Below, piece by piece: positions 33,981-42,824 of a DNA stretch of 64,000 bases (position 1 is the first letter of the stretch; each line of letters opens with the position of its first letter). Source of the stretch: Nakamurella flavida. GTDB taxonomy: Bacteria; Actinomycetota; Actinomycetes; Mycobacteriales; Nakamurellaceae. The notes beneath the pieces were generated by a model that saw only the letters and a program-made list of their open reading frames with translations, had not been told where the DNA came from and did not search any database. The position numbers were made by a program, and so were the translations under genes. The stretch lies in the NCBI RefSeq assembly GCF_030811475.1, contig NZ_JAUSQV010000001.1, positions 1,116,001 to 1,180,000 of the forward strand, in the 5' to 3' direction.

Positions 33981-35483
33981 GTGAGCGTCCTGGGCATCGA
34001 TCTGGGCACCAGCGGGTGCCGGGTCGTCGCCTACGACACGGACCTGGTCGAGATCGCCGGGGCCACCGGGCACTACGCGGAGTCCCACCCGCGGCCCGGC
34101 ATCGTCGAGCTCGACGCCCGCCACGTGCACGCCGCCGTCGACGGGGCCGTCCGGGCCGTCGCCGCCCGGGTCGGCGGCGACCGGATCACCGCGCTGGCCA
34201 TCGCCACCCTGGGCGAGGCCCTGGTGCCCTGGGGGCGCGGGTCGGCCGATCCGCTGGCCGTCACCCCCCTGGGGTCGGACCGCCGCGGCACCGACCAGCT
34301 CGCCCGTTTCCTGCAGGCCATGCCCGCCGACGAGCTGCGGGCCCGGACCGGCGCCCCGGTCCACCCCATGTTCGGGGTGTGGAGTCTGGCCTGGTGGCGC
34401 GAGCACGCACCGTGGTGGCCGCAGCTGACCCGGATCACCGACATGGCCGGCTCCCTGCTGCACCACTGGGGGATCGAGCCCGCCGTCGACTACACCCTCG
34501 CCGCCCGCACCCAGGCCTTCGCCGTCGACGCGCGCCGGTGGGACACCGACATCCTGGCCGCGGTGGACGTCGACCCGGCCCTGCTGCCCACGCCCGTTCC
34601 GGTCGGCACCCCGTTGGGGACGCTGCCGTCCGCGGTGGCCGCCGGACTGGGGCTGACCGGCTCGGTGCAGGCGGTGGCCGGCGCGCACGACCAGACGTGC
34701 GCCCTGTGGGGCTCGGGCCTGGTCGCCCCGCACCGGTCCGGGCTGTCGCTGGGCACCACCGAGTGCCTGACCAGCCTGACCCGGGGGCGGCCGGACGGGC
34801 TGATCGAGTCCAACATCTCCGCCTACCCGTCCGACGACGGCGACACCTGGGTGACCCTGGCCGGCGTCCCGGCGGGCGGGTCGAACCTGCTGTGGCTGGC
34901 CGGCCTGAACGGCACCGACCCGACGACCACGCTGAGCGCGGTGATGGAGCGACTCCCCGCCGAACCGTCACCGGTGCTGGCCCTGGCGCATTTCCTCGGC
35001 TCCGGAACGGTGGAGAACGACGCCGGTTCCCGCGGCGCCTTCCTGGGCCTGACGCACGACACCACCAGCGCCGACCTGGTTCTCGCCCTGATCGAGGCGT
35101 CCGGGCACGAGATGGTCATCAACCTGGCCGCGCTGCACCAGCACGGTCACGCCCCGCGGGACACCATCCGGGTCACCGGGGGCGGCATCCGCAGCCGCCG
35201 CGCCGTGCAGGCCCGCGCCGACGCCGCGGGCGTCCCGCTGCAGCCGGTGGCCGGGCACACCACGGCCCGCGGCGCCGCCATGGTGGCCGGGGCCGGCACC
35301 GGCGTGTGGTCCGACCTGGCACAGGCGGCCGCCCTGGTGCACCCGCAGGAGATCATCGACCCCGACCCGGCCGTGGCCGACTGGCACGCCGGCCGACGCC
35401 GCCAGTACGCGCTGCTGTCCCCGGCGCTGCGTGCGGTGCAGGCCGCCGCCCCGGCCACCCTGGCCCCGCTCGGCCCACCCTGA
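33981..35483 (+). CDS. FGGY-family sugar kinase (xylulokinase-like)
   Basis: A 500-residue kinase that would phosphorylate a ketose or polyol with ATP. Seen: the N-terminal phosphate loop LGIDLGTSGCRVVAYD, the sugar-side region VAGAHDQTCALWGSG, SLGTTECLTSL, and the C-terminal adenosine motif VTGGGIRSRRAVQ. GTG 33981 is preferred over upstream starts because the fold begins there and GAGGGGG precedes it. It is followed 58 bases later by a class II aldolase, suggesting kinase then aldolase cleavage of the phosphorylated sugar. The substrate is not clear from the sequence. Confidence 0.9.
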   Translation: MSVLGIDLGTSGCRVVAYDTDLVEIAGATGHYAESHPRPGIVELDARHVHAAVDGAVRAVAARVGGDRITALAIATLGEALVPWGRGSADPLAVTPLGSDRRGTDQLARFLQAMPADELRARTGAPVHPMFGVWSLAWWREHAPWWPQLTRITDMAGSLLHHWGIEPAVDYTLAARTQAFAVDARRWDTDILAAVDVDPALLPTPVPVGTPLGTLPSAVAAGLGLTGSVQAVAGAHDQTCALWGSGLVAPHRSGLSLGTTECLTSLTRGRPDGLIESNISAYPSDDGDTWVTLAGVPAGGSNLLWLAGLNGTDPTTTLSAVMERLPAEPSPVLALAHFLGSGTVENDAGSRGAFLGLTHDTTSADLVLALIEASGHEMVINLAALHQHGHAPRDTIRVTGGGIRSRRAVQARADAAGVPLQPVAGHTTARGAAMVAGAGTGVWSDLAQAAALVHPQEIIDPDPAVADWHAGRRRQYALLSPALRAVQAAAPATLAPLGPP

Positions 35484-35541
35484 TCCCCCGTCCGCCGGGC
35501 ATCGAGCCCGGCGGCCGGAGTACCCCGACGAAAGGTTTGTC

Positions 35542-36498
35542 ATGGCTCTGCGCAGTATGGCCGCCGTCCTGTCCGACGCCGATGCCTCCGGTCACGCGGT
35601 CGGCGCCTTCAACGTGTCCGACGTGCTGCAGGCCGAGGCCGTCCTGGAGGCCGCCTCCCGGGCGAAGGCGTCGGTCATCGTGCAGACGCTCGCCGGCGTC
35701 TCGCCCTACCTGAACGAGGACCTGTACTGGGCGCTGCTGCGGCGCACCGTGGAGGCCTATCCCGACGTGGACGTGGCCCTGCACCTGGACCACGGCCCGG
35801 ACGCGCTGACCTGCCGGCGCGCGGTCGACGCCGGTTTCACCTCGGTGATGATCGACGGCAGCCTGGGCGCGGACCGGTCGACCCCCGCCACGTTCGCCGA
35901 GAACGTGGCACTGACCAGCGAGGTCACCGCATTCGCGCACGCCGCCGGGGTCTCGGTGGAGGGTGAGCTCGGCACCATCGGCGGGCACGAGGGGGCCGAC
36001 AAGGTCAAGGAGATCATCCTGGCCGACCCCGACCAGGCCGTGGAGTTCGTGCAGACCACCGGCGTCGACGCGCTCGCCGTCGCGGTCGGCACCTCGCACG
36101 GCGCGTACAAGTTCGCCCAGGAGCCGGTGGGCCACGTGCTCCGACAGGACCTGATCAGCCGCATCCACGAGCTGCTGCCGCAGACCTACCTGGTGCTGCA
36201 CGGATCGTCGTCGCTGCCCGGGTCGCTGCGCAGCCGGATCAACGCCGCCGGCGGCGGGGTGCCCGAGTCGTGGGGCGTCTCCGACGACGAAAAGGTCGAG
36301 GCCGTCCGGCGCGGCGTCCGCAAGATCAACCAGGGCATGGACTCCCACCTGGCCTTCGCCGCGGGCCAGCGCGAGGCGATGGCCGCCGACCTGATGGCGG
36401 TGGACCCCGCGGACGCGCTGCGCCGGGGCCGCGAGGAGATGACCGACATCATCGAGCGCCGCATCCGCATCTTCGCGCTCCAGGACGCCCCGGCCTGA
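35542..36498 (+). CDS. Class II ketose-bisphosphate aldolase
   Basis: A 318-residue zinc aldolase cleaving a ketose (bis)phosphate to dihydroxyacetone phosphate and an aldehyde. Motifs: GAFNVSDVLQAEAVLEAA, the zinc site ALHLDHG near 80, VEGELGTIGG, the second zinc His in GTSHGAYK, and VLHGSSSLPG. Fructose-1,6- and tagatose-1,6-bisphosphate aldolases share these. ATG 35542 has AAAGG upstream. Being in a LacI-controlled operon with an FGGY kinase suggests a catabolic rather than glycolytic role. Confidence 0.92.
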   Translation: MALRSMAAVLSDADASGHAVGAFNVSDVLQAEAVLEAASRAKASVIVQTLAGVSPYLNEDLYWALLRRTVEAYPDVDVALHLDHGPDALTCRRAVDAGFTSVMIDGSLGADRSTPATFAENVALTSEVTAFAHAAGVSVEGELGTIGGHEGADKVKEIILADPDQAVEFVQTTGVDALAVAVGTSHGAYKFAQEPVGHVLRQDLISRIHELLPQTYLVLHGSSSLPGSLRSRINAAGGGVPESWGVSDDEKVEAVRRGVRKINQGMDSHLAFAAGQREAMAADLMAVDPADALRRGREEMTDIIERRIRIFALQDAPA

Positions 36499-36538
36499 TC
36501 CGCATACAGGGGCGCCCCTAGGGGGGCCCTGCCCGAGG

Positions 36539-36578
36539 CCGCGTCGCCGACCGTTAACCCTCGCGGTCGGCGACGCGG
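36539..36578. terminator. Bidirectional terminator between aldolase and glgP
   Basis: A perfect 15-bp stem (36539-36553 with 36564-36578) and 10-base loop TTAACCCTCG between two convergent genes. Confidence 0.8.
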
Positions 36579-36580
36579 TC

Positions 36581-39064
36581 TCAGCCGGTCGGACCGGCGA
36601 CCGGCACCGGCTTGGCGTGCCAGATCCGGTCCAGGTAGTCCTGGATGGACCGGTCGGAGGAGAAGTACCCCGACCGGGCGGTGTTGAGGACGGCGCTGCG
36701 GGTCCACGCCTTCGTGTCCCGGTAGGCGACCTCGACCTCGTCCTGCGCGGCGACGTACGCGTCGTAGTCGGCCAGGGCCAGGAACCGGTCCTGGTAGAGC
36801 AGCGAGTCCACCAGCGGCGCGAAGGCCTCGGTGTCGCCGCCGGAGAACTCCCCGCTCGCCACCGCGTCGAGCGCCTTGCGCAGCCCGGGGCTGGACGCGT
36901 AGTGCTCGTGCGGCTGGTAGCCGGCCGTCTGGATCGCCTGCGCCTCCGGCTCGGTCAGCCCGAACAGGAAGAAGTTCTCCGCGCCGACCTGCTCGAGGAT
37001 CTCGACGTTGGCGCCGTCCAGCGTGCCGATGGTCAGCGCACCGTTCAGGGCGAGCTTCATGTTCCCGGTGCCCGAGGCCTCCTTTCCGGCCAGCGAGATC
37101 TGCTCGCTGAGATCGGCGGCGGGGATAAGGATCTCGGCCAGCGAGACGTTGTAGTTGGCCGGGAACGCCACCTTCAGCCGACCCTTCACCGCGGGGTCCG
37201 CGTCGATGGTCGTGGCCACCGCGTTGATCAGCGCGATGGTGTCCTTGGCGATGCGGTAGCCGGGCGCCGCCTTGGCCCCGAAGAGCACCACGCGCGGGAC
37301 GATGTCCAGGTCGGGGTTCTCCTGGATGCGCTGGTACAGGGTGATGACGTGGAGCAGCTTGAGCGTCTGACGCTTGTACTCGTGCAGCCGCTTGACCATG
37401 ACGTCGTACAGCGCGGCCTGCGGGAGCACGATGCCCTGGCGGCGTTCGACGAGCTCGGACAGCCGCGACTTGTTGGCCGACTTGATCGCGGCGAAACGCT
37501 CGAGGAACGACGCGTCGTCGGCGTAGGGCTCCAGCTGCTGAAGCTCCGCGAGGTCCTTGAGCCAGCCCTCGCCGATGGTCTCGGTGATCAGGCCCGAGAG
37601 CCCCGGGTTGGCCAGCCGGACGAACCGGCGGGGGGTGACGCCGTTGGTGACGTTGGTGAACTTCTCCGGCCAGTGGGCGGAGAAGTCGGTCAGCACCTTG
37701 TCGCGGAGCAGCTGGCTGTGCAGCTCGGCCACGCCGTTGACCTTGGTGCCGACGACGGTGGCCAGGTACGCCATCCGGACGGCGCGCTCCGGGTGCTCCT
37801 GGATGATCGACATCCGCCGCACCCGCAGCTCGTCGCCCGGGTAGGCCTCGCGCAGATCGGCCAGGAACTCGTCGTTGAGCCGGTAGATGATCTCCAGGTG
37901 TCGCGGCAGCAGCCGGCCGAGCAGCTCCACCGACCAGACCTCGAGCGCCTCGGGCAGCAGGGTGTGGCAGGTGTAGTTGAAGACCTGGCGGGCGATGTCC
38001 AGCGCGACGTCCCAGGCGATCCCGCGCTCGTCGACCAGGATGCGGATGAGCTCGGGGATGGCGATGACCGGGTGGGTGTCGTTGAGCTGGAAGACCACCC
38101 GCTCGGGCAGCCGGCGCAGGTCGAAGTCGGCCGGCAGCACGTTGTCCAGGTAGTCGCGCAGCGAACAGGCGACGAAGAAGTACTGCTGCTGCAGGCGGAG
38201 CTCCTTGCCCTGGGGCGTGGAGTCCTCCGGGTACAGCACCTTGCTGATGTTCTCCGCGAATGCCTGCGCCCGCACGGCCTGCAGGTAGTCGCCGCTGTTG
38301 AAGACCTGGAGGTCGAAGGCCTGGGTGGCCCGCGCGCTCCACAGGCGCAACGCGTTCACGTTCTCTGTGCGATACCCGGGAACCATGTAGTTGTAGGGGA
38401 TCCCGATGACCTCCCAGCCGTGCACCCACGTCGTGGCCACCGAGCCGTCGTCGCGGTGCTCGGTCTCGGTGTGGCCTGCGAACCGGACCTTGACCCCCAT
38501 CTCGGGGTGCGGGAACTCCCACGGGGAGCCGTTGGTGAGCCAGGAATCGGGCTGCTCGACCTGGACGCCGTCCACGAAGGTCTGCCGGAAGATGCCGTAC
38601 TCGTACCGGATGCCGTAGCCGACGGCCGGGATCTGCATGGTGGCCAGGGAGTCGATGAAGCAGGCGGCGAGACGGCCCAGGCCGCCGTTGCCCAGGCCCG
38701 GCTCCAGTTCGGCCTCGCGCAGGGTCGTGATGTCGATACCGAGCCGCTCCATGGACTGCTCGGCGATCTCGGTCAGACCGGAGGCGAGCAGGTTGTTGTC
38801 CAACTGGCGGCCGAGCAGGTACTCGGCGGACAGGTACACCACCGCCTTGGCCTTCGCCTTGCGCTGCACGTTCAGCGTCTCCAGCCAGCGCGACATCAGC
38901 TGCTGGCGCACCGTCCGGGCCAGCGCGAAGTACAGGTCGTTGGTGGTCGCCCGGGCGAGCACCACGCCCTGCCCGAACTGCAGGCGCTTGAGGAACTCGG
39001 TGGTGAACGTGTCGACGCTGTCGACGTCGGACGGCACGATGGCGGGGTACCTGGGTTCTGACAC
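36581..39064 (-). CDS. glgP: Glycogen/maltodextrin phosphorylase
   Basis: An 827-residue GT35 phosphorylase releasing glucose 1-phosphate from glycogen ends. Seen: YLSAEYLLGRQLDNNLL, GNGGLGRLAACFIDSLAT, QLNDTHPVIAIPEL, NVTNGVTPRRF, KRLHEYKRQTL, and the pyridoxal-phosphate Lys in EASGTGNMKLALNGALTIG. Its length is standard for the GlgP type. The start is GTG 39064 with no Shine-Dalgarno-like sequence in front; a TACTCT hexamer ends six bases upstream, so a leaderless mRNA is possible. Convergent with the aldolase gene. Confidence 0.97.
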   Translation of the reverse strand: MSEPRYPAIVPSDVDSVDTFTTEFLKRLQFGQGVVLARATTNDLYFALARTVRQQLMSRWLETLNVQRKAKAKAVVYLSAEYLLGRQLDNNLLASGLTEIAEQSMERLGIDITTLREAELEPGLGNGGLGRLAACFIDSLATMQIPAVGYGIRYEYGIFRQTFVDGVQVEQPDSWLTNGSPWEFPHPEMGVKVRFAGHTETEHRDDGSVATTWVHGWEVIGIPYNYMVPGYRTENVNALRLWSARATQAFDLQVFNSGDYLQAVRAQAFAENISKVLYPEDSTPQGKELRLQQQYFFVACSLRDYLDNVLPADFDLRRLPERVVFQLNDTHPVIAIPELIRILVDERGIAWDVALDIARQVFNYTCHTLLPEALEVWSVELLGRLLPRHLEIIYRLNDEFLADLREAYPGDELRVRRMSIIQEHPERAVRMAYLATVVGTKVNGVAELHSQLLRDKVLTDFSAHWPEKFTNVTNGVTPRRFVRLANPGLSGLITETIGEGWLKDLAELQQLEPYADDASFLERFAAIKSANKSRLSELVERRQGIVLPQAALYDVMVKRLHEYKRQTLKLLHVITLYQRIQENPDLDIVPRVVLFGAKAAPGYRIAKDTIALINAVATTIDADPAVKGRLKVAFPANYNVSLAEILIPAADLSEQISLAGKEASGTGNMKLALNGALTIGTLDGANVEILEQVGAENFFLFGLTEPEAQAIQTAGYQPHEHYASSPGLRKALDAVASGEFSGGDTEAFAPLVDSLLYQDRFLALADYDAYVAAQDEVEVAYRDTKAWTRSAVLNTARSGYFSSDRSIQDYLDRIWHAKPVPVAGPTG

Positions 39065-39531
39065 GGGAGCAGAGTAGCGACCCGGTGTTGTCGTGACGTT
39101 GGCCCCTGGCGCATTCCCGGCCCGGGCCCGCCGACCCCGGGGCCCACCCGCCGACCCCGTCCGGGACGGCCGTCACAGGCCCGTGACCTGCCCGAAACCC
39201 CCTCGTCGTCGAACCGTTGTGAACACGCTCACCTCCCGGGGCCGGCCGTGCTCCGCGCCGCGCCACGGCTGTTCGCTGCTGGTGAATTCACCCGGTGCGC
39301 ACCGGAACAGGTGGCACGATGAAGAAGTCCCGTTCCTCCACCTCCACCGGTCCTCACGGCCGGTGGCGACGAATTCCCGGCCGGAAGTCCCCGACATCGG
39401 GGAAACCACGGTCTTGACGGCTACTGGGGAAGAACGAGCGCGATGCGGTCGTTGAACACCTCGGAAGTCGCCGCAGGACTCGAGCGCAGGCCGTGCCACC
39501 GCTGCGGCGGTGACCGACGATGGGAGATGTC
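39065..39531. other. Intergenic region upstream of glgP and the DUF7455 gene
   Basis: 467 bases. It should hold divergent promoters. A 32-codon ORF from 39319 exists but has no recognisable features. No structured RNA or repeat stands out. Confidence 0.4.
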
Positions 39532-39717
39532 ATGACAGGAACTTTGGCCCAGCCCGTGCTGACCGCGGCGGACCGGTGCGATCGCTGCGGAGCGGCCGCG
39601 CAGGTGCGCGCCGTGCTGCCGACCGGCGGGGAGCTGCTCTTCTGCGGCCACCACGCCCGCGCCCACCAGGCGCGCCTCGAGGAGCTCGCCGCTCAGCTGC
39701 ACCACTCCGAGAGCTGA
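39532..39717 (+). CDS. Small zinc-binding DUF7455 protein
   Basis: A 61-residue protein with a likely zinc site: CDRCGAAAQVRAVLP at about 16-30 and LLFCGHHARAH near 40, then a helical end. This matches a family found beside sigB in mycobacteria (Rv2708c type). ATG 39532 is used because GGGAGA lies just upstream of it; an ATG 12 bases earlier has no ribosome site. Function is unknown. A strong hairpin follows. Confidence 0.88.
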   Translation: MTGTLAQPVLTAADRCDRCGAAAQVRAVLPTGGELLFCGHHARAHQARLEELAAQLHHSES

Positions 39718-39763
39718 TCGCACCGATCACCGACCGATACCGCCGGCGCCCTGCGCCGGCCCG

Positions 39764-39803
39764 CCATCAGGGGCGGTCCGCCACGGCGGGCCGCCCCTGA
39801 TGG
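39764..39803 (+). terminator. Terminator of the DUF7455 gene
   Basis: A 13-bp perfect outer stem (39764-39776 with 39791-39803) with GC-rich interior, followed by TTTCTCCC. Confidence 0.8.
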
Positions 39804-39914
39804 TTTCTCCCGCCTCCCGCAGGCGCGGTACGGCATGATCGGGCGGTCGCCCCGTGGTCGCGGGTCGGCGGACCCACCCGTCCGGGGTGGGCGTGCGCCC
39901 GGAGGGGGTCCACC

Positions 39915-40448
39915 GTGAGCCGTCCCGGGATGCCGATCGCCGCGAGCGGGCGTCCATACATCCCCACCGCCGTCATGGCCCCCCGCGCCGATCCCGTCGG
40001 TGCGGCCCTGCTGCTGCTGGCCGGGTTCGCCGGCATCCTCCAGCTGGTGGCGCCCTGGCGCACCGCGACCTGGCCGCAGGTGGGAACGGGGCTCGGCACC
40101 GGCACGGGCTACGAGCTCTTCCAGAGCCTGCGGAACCTCCCCGACCCCGGGCTCACCCAGACCGCCGCCTCCTACGCGGTGCTCGCCGTCGGGGTCGGCG
40201 GCGGTGCGCTCGTGCTGCTGGGTCTGCTGCTGCTGACGCCGATGGACCATCGCCCGATGGGGACCGGGGCGCTGCTGGTGGCCGTCGTCGGCCTGATCGC
40301 CGGGTGTCTGCTCGTCCTGCGGTCGACCACCCTGTTCGGCATCAGCGCCGCGGGGATGTTCACCGGGGCCCAGGCCGGGTGGTACCTGTTCCTGGCCTGC
40401 GGGGTGCTCGGTCTGTTCGGTTCGGTGAAGGCGCTGGCCACCGGCTGA
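39915..40448 (+). CDS. Four-helix membrane protein of unknown function
   Basis: A 177-residue protein with four hydrophobic helices (about 28-46, 84-106, 117-137 and 150-172). A loop of about 35 residues after helix 1 contains TGYELFQSLRNLPDPG. No charged catalytic motif is seen. GTG 39915 follows GGAGGGGG. I do not recognise the family. It is convergent with the helicase gene. Confidence 0.75.
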   Translation: MSRPGMPIAASGRPYIPTAVMAPRADPVGAALLLLAGFAGILQLVAPWRTATWPQVGTGLGTGTGYELFQSLRNLPDPGLTQTAASYAVLAVGVGGGALVLLGLLLLTPMDHRPMGTGALLVAVVGLIAGCLLVLRSTTLFGISAAGMFTGAQAGWYLFLACGVLGLFGSVKALATG

Positions 40449-40506
40449 CACCGGCAGGCACACCCCCGGACGACGACCCGGGGAACATCACGATGAGATG
40501 GCCGGC

Positions 40507-42405
40507 TCAGAGCAGCCCGAGCAGGTGGTCCCGCCGGCGTTCGAGCAGATCCGGCCCGGCCGCGGCGGAAGCCGGACCCGGCACCGAGCGGCGCAGCTGG
40601 GCGTGCACGGAGGCGTGCGGGCTGCCGGTCCGGGCGGCCACCCTGGACACCAGCTGGTTGACCTCCCGCCGCAACGCGGACGCGGCCCGCCAGCCGGCCA
40701 CCTCGTCGTCGTGCTCGTGCGGCTCGTCCGGCCCGCCGAGCGCGTGCTCCCGGGCCGCGGCGTCCACCCGTTTGCGCAGATCACCGTCGCGGCGGGCCAG
40801 CAGGGCCGCCGTCTGCTCCGGGGTGAGCAGCCCGGGCAGTCCGAGGTAGGCCTCGTCCTGCTCGGTGACCGGGGCGGCCGCCCCGGTGTGCACGGCCACC
40901 CCGTACCCGATGCCCGACGGACCCGCCCCGGTCGGCTCCGGGGTCGCGGTCACGGCGCGGCCGGAGTGCAGCAGATGGGCGAACTCCGCCTGGGACTCCA
41001 GGCCCTCGACGATGTCGCGGATCCGTTCGGTCTCACCCTGCTCGGGCATGTCCAACGGGTCGACCAGCTCGCCGTCCGGGTCCTCGTCGGCCTTGGGCGG
41101 CGGCATCATGACGAAGTCGCGGTCCTGCTCGAGCTCCGCGGCCAGCGCCAGCAGCGGCCGCACGGCGGGCAGGAAGACGGTGGCCGACTCGTGTTCGCCC
41201 CGGGCCCGCACCACGCGACCGACGGCCTGGGCGAAGAACAGCGGGGTGCGGTAGCTGGTCAGCCAGGCCAGGCAGGCGGCCCGCGGGATGTCCACACCCT
41301 CGGAGATCATTCGGACGCACACCACGATGCGGGCGGTGGAGGTGCGGAACGACTCGATGCGCTTGGAGGCGGCCGGGTCGTCGGACAGGATCAGCACCGG
41401 CTTGGTCCCGGTGATCCGCCGGACCACGGTGGCGTAGGCGCGGGCGGCGTCCTGGTCGCTGGCCAGGATCAATCCGGCCGCGTCGGGCATGCCGTGCTCG
41501 CGCAGGTGGGTGATCCGCTCGTCCATGGCCGCGATGACGTGCGGGACCCAGCCGCCGGTCGGGTCCAGGGCCGTCTTCCAGGCCGCGGCCTCCACGGCCT
41601 TGGTGCCCGAGTCGGTGAGCGAGGCCGCGATCACCTCACCGGCACTGTTCCGCCACCGGGACACGCCCGTGTAGGCGGCGAAGACCACCGGTCGCACCAC
41701 CCGGTCGGCCAGGGCCTGCCGGTAGCCGTAGGTGAAGTCGGCCAGCGAACGCAGCATGTCGCCGTCGGTGCGGTAGCCGACGAACGGGATCCGCTCCCCC
41801 GGCCGGGTCCGGAACGGGGTGCCGGTCAGGCTGAGCCGGCGGTGCACCTCGTCGAACGCCTCGGCGGTCGCCTCGCCCCAGGAGAGCCCGTCGCCGGCGT
41901 GGTGGATCTCGTCCAGGATGACCAGCGTCCGCCGGGTGCGGCACCGGGCCGCGTGGATCGCCGGACGCCCGGCGACCTGGGCGTAGGTGGTGACGTAGCC
42001 GTGCGCGCCGTCGGGCACCGGACCCTGGGCGTTGGTCATGCCCGGGTCCAGGACGAGGCCGATACCGCCGGCGGCGTCGGCCCACTGGGTGCGCAGGTGA
42101 TCGGTCGGGCAGACCACCACCACCCGGTCCACGGTGCGCCGCTGCAGCAGCCGCGCCGCCACCGCGAGGGCGAAGGTGGTCTTGCCCGCACCGGGGGTGG
42201 CGGTGACGAGGAAGTCGCGGCGGGGCGGGGCGGGGATCGACCGACCGCCCGGCAGCTCGACGGCGGCGGGCGGATCGGCCGGGGCGTGCGCCGCGTCGTA
42301 GGCCTCCAGGGCGACCAGCTGCCAGGGCCGCAGACGGGACTCGTCGATGCCGATGCTGCGCAGCGGATGCGCGGAAGACCGGACGGCGGACCCCCCTGAT
42401 GCCAT
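40507..42405 (-). CDS. DEAD/DEAH-box superfamily 2 helicase
   Basis: A 632-residue ATP-dependent helicase. Seen: Walker A VTATPGAGKTTFAL near 68, VVVVCPTDHLRTQW, the DEAH-type box LVILDEIHHAGDG near 162, SLTGTPFRT, and the second RecA domain with VCVRMISEGVDIPRA and the motif VI stretch QAVGRVVRARGE. About 200 C-terminal residues have no clear domain (HEHDDEVAGWRAASALRREVNQL is helical). The length and motifs resemble the restriction/XPB-like group seen in many actinobacteria. No methylase or specificity partner is adjacent, so a housekeeping RNA or DNA role is likelier than restriction. ATG 42405 has GGGGGA upstream. Confidence 0.88.
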   Translation of the reverse strand: MASGGSAVRSSAHPLRSIGIDESRLRPWQLVALEAYDAAHAPADPPAAVELPGGRSIPAPPRRDFLVTATPGAGKTTFALAVAARLLQRRTVDRVVVVCPTDHLRTQWADAAGGIGLVLDPGMTNAQGPVPDGAHGYVTTYAQVAGRPAIHAARCRTRRTLVILDEIHHAGDGLSWGEATAEAFDEVHRRLSLTGTPFRTRPGERIPFVGYRTDGDMLRSLADFTYGYRQALADRVVRPVVFAAYTGVSRWRNSAGEVIAASLTDSGTKAVEAAAWKTALDPTGGWVPHVIAAMDERITHLREHGMPDAAGLILASDQDAARAYATVVRRITGTKPVLILSDDPAASKRIESFRTSTARIVVCVRMISEGVDIPRAACLAWLTSYRTPLFFAQAVGRVVRARGEHESATVFLPAVRPLLALAAELEQDRDFVMMPPPKADEDPDGELVDPLDMPEQGETERIRDIVEGLESQAEFAHLLHSGRAVTATPEPTGAGPSGIGYGVAVHTGAAAPVTEQDEAYLGLPGLLTPEQTAALLARRDGDLRKRVDAAAREHALGGPDEPHEHDDEVAGWRAASALRREVNQLVSRVAARTGSPHASVHAQLRRSVPGPASAAAGPDLLERRRDHLLGLL

Positions 42406-42824
42406 GTGCCGCAATCCCCCTCGCCTGACGTAAGACCGCACGAAGACCCTCGCCACACCCGCCGCGGACGATGTCCGGCAGGGCGTCTCGAGGGCCTCGA
42501 CGCCCGACCCTACCGGCCCGCGCGGCCCGTCCCCGGAGGCGTGCGGGCGCGGTCGGCGCGTCCTGCGGCCGCCTCTGCCGGGAGGCGGCGGGCAGCGCCC
42601 GTCCCGACCTGCGACGGCCCGTCCGGGCAGCCGGCCGGCGTCCCCGGACCAGTGGGACACCGGTCACCCGCGTGTCGCCGCGCACCCGACCGTCCGCGCC
42701 GTCCGGCGCACCGGATGGATCGTCGGGTGGATCGCCGGATGGATCGCACAGGGGGAACGCAAAGGGTGGATCACATTGTGGCGGCGGCGGTGGTGTCGCG
42801 TTCCCGTCGGAGCTCCCAGCGGGC
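42406..42824. other. Divergent intergenic region between helicase and YihY genes
   Basis: 419 bases without a gene. It contains a 12-bp tandem triplication at 42712-42747 (CGGATGGATCGC-type). Promoters are not obvious. Confidence 0.45.
42712..42747. repeat. Three 12-bp tandem repeats upstream of the YihY gene
   Basis: Units CGGATGGATCGT, CGGGTGGATCGC and CGGATGGATCGC at 42712-42723, 42724-42735 and 42736-42747. Could be slippage or a protein-binding array. Confidence 0.75.

Noticed and set aside
39319-39417. 32-codon ORF starting MKKSRSSTSTG
   Set aside because: No ribosome site, domain or conservation evidence; likely chance.
40507-42405. Restriction-modification or phage-defence system around the helicase
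   Set aside because: The helicase has no methylase, nuclease or specificity gene beside it; neighbours are housekeeping or membrane genes.
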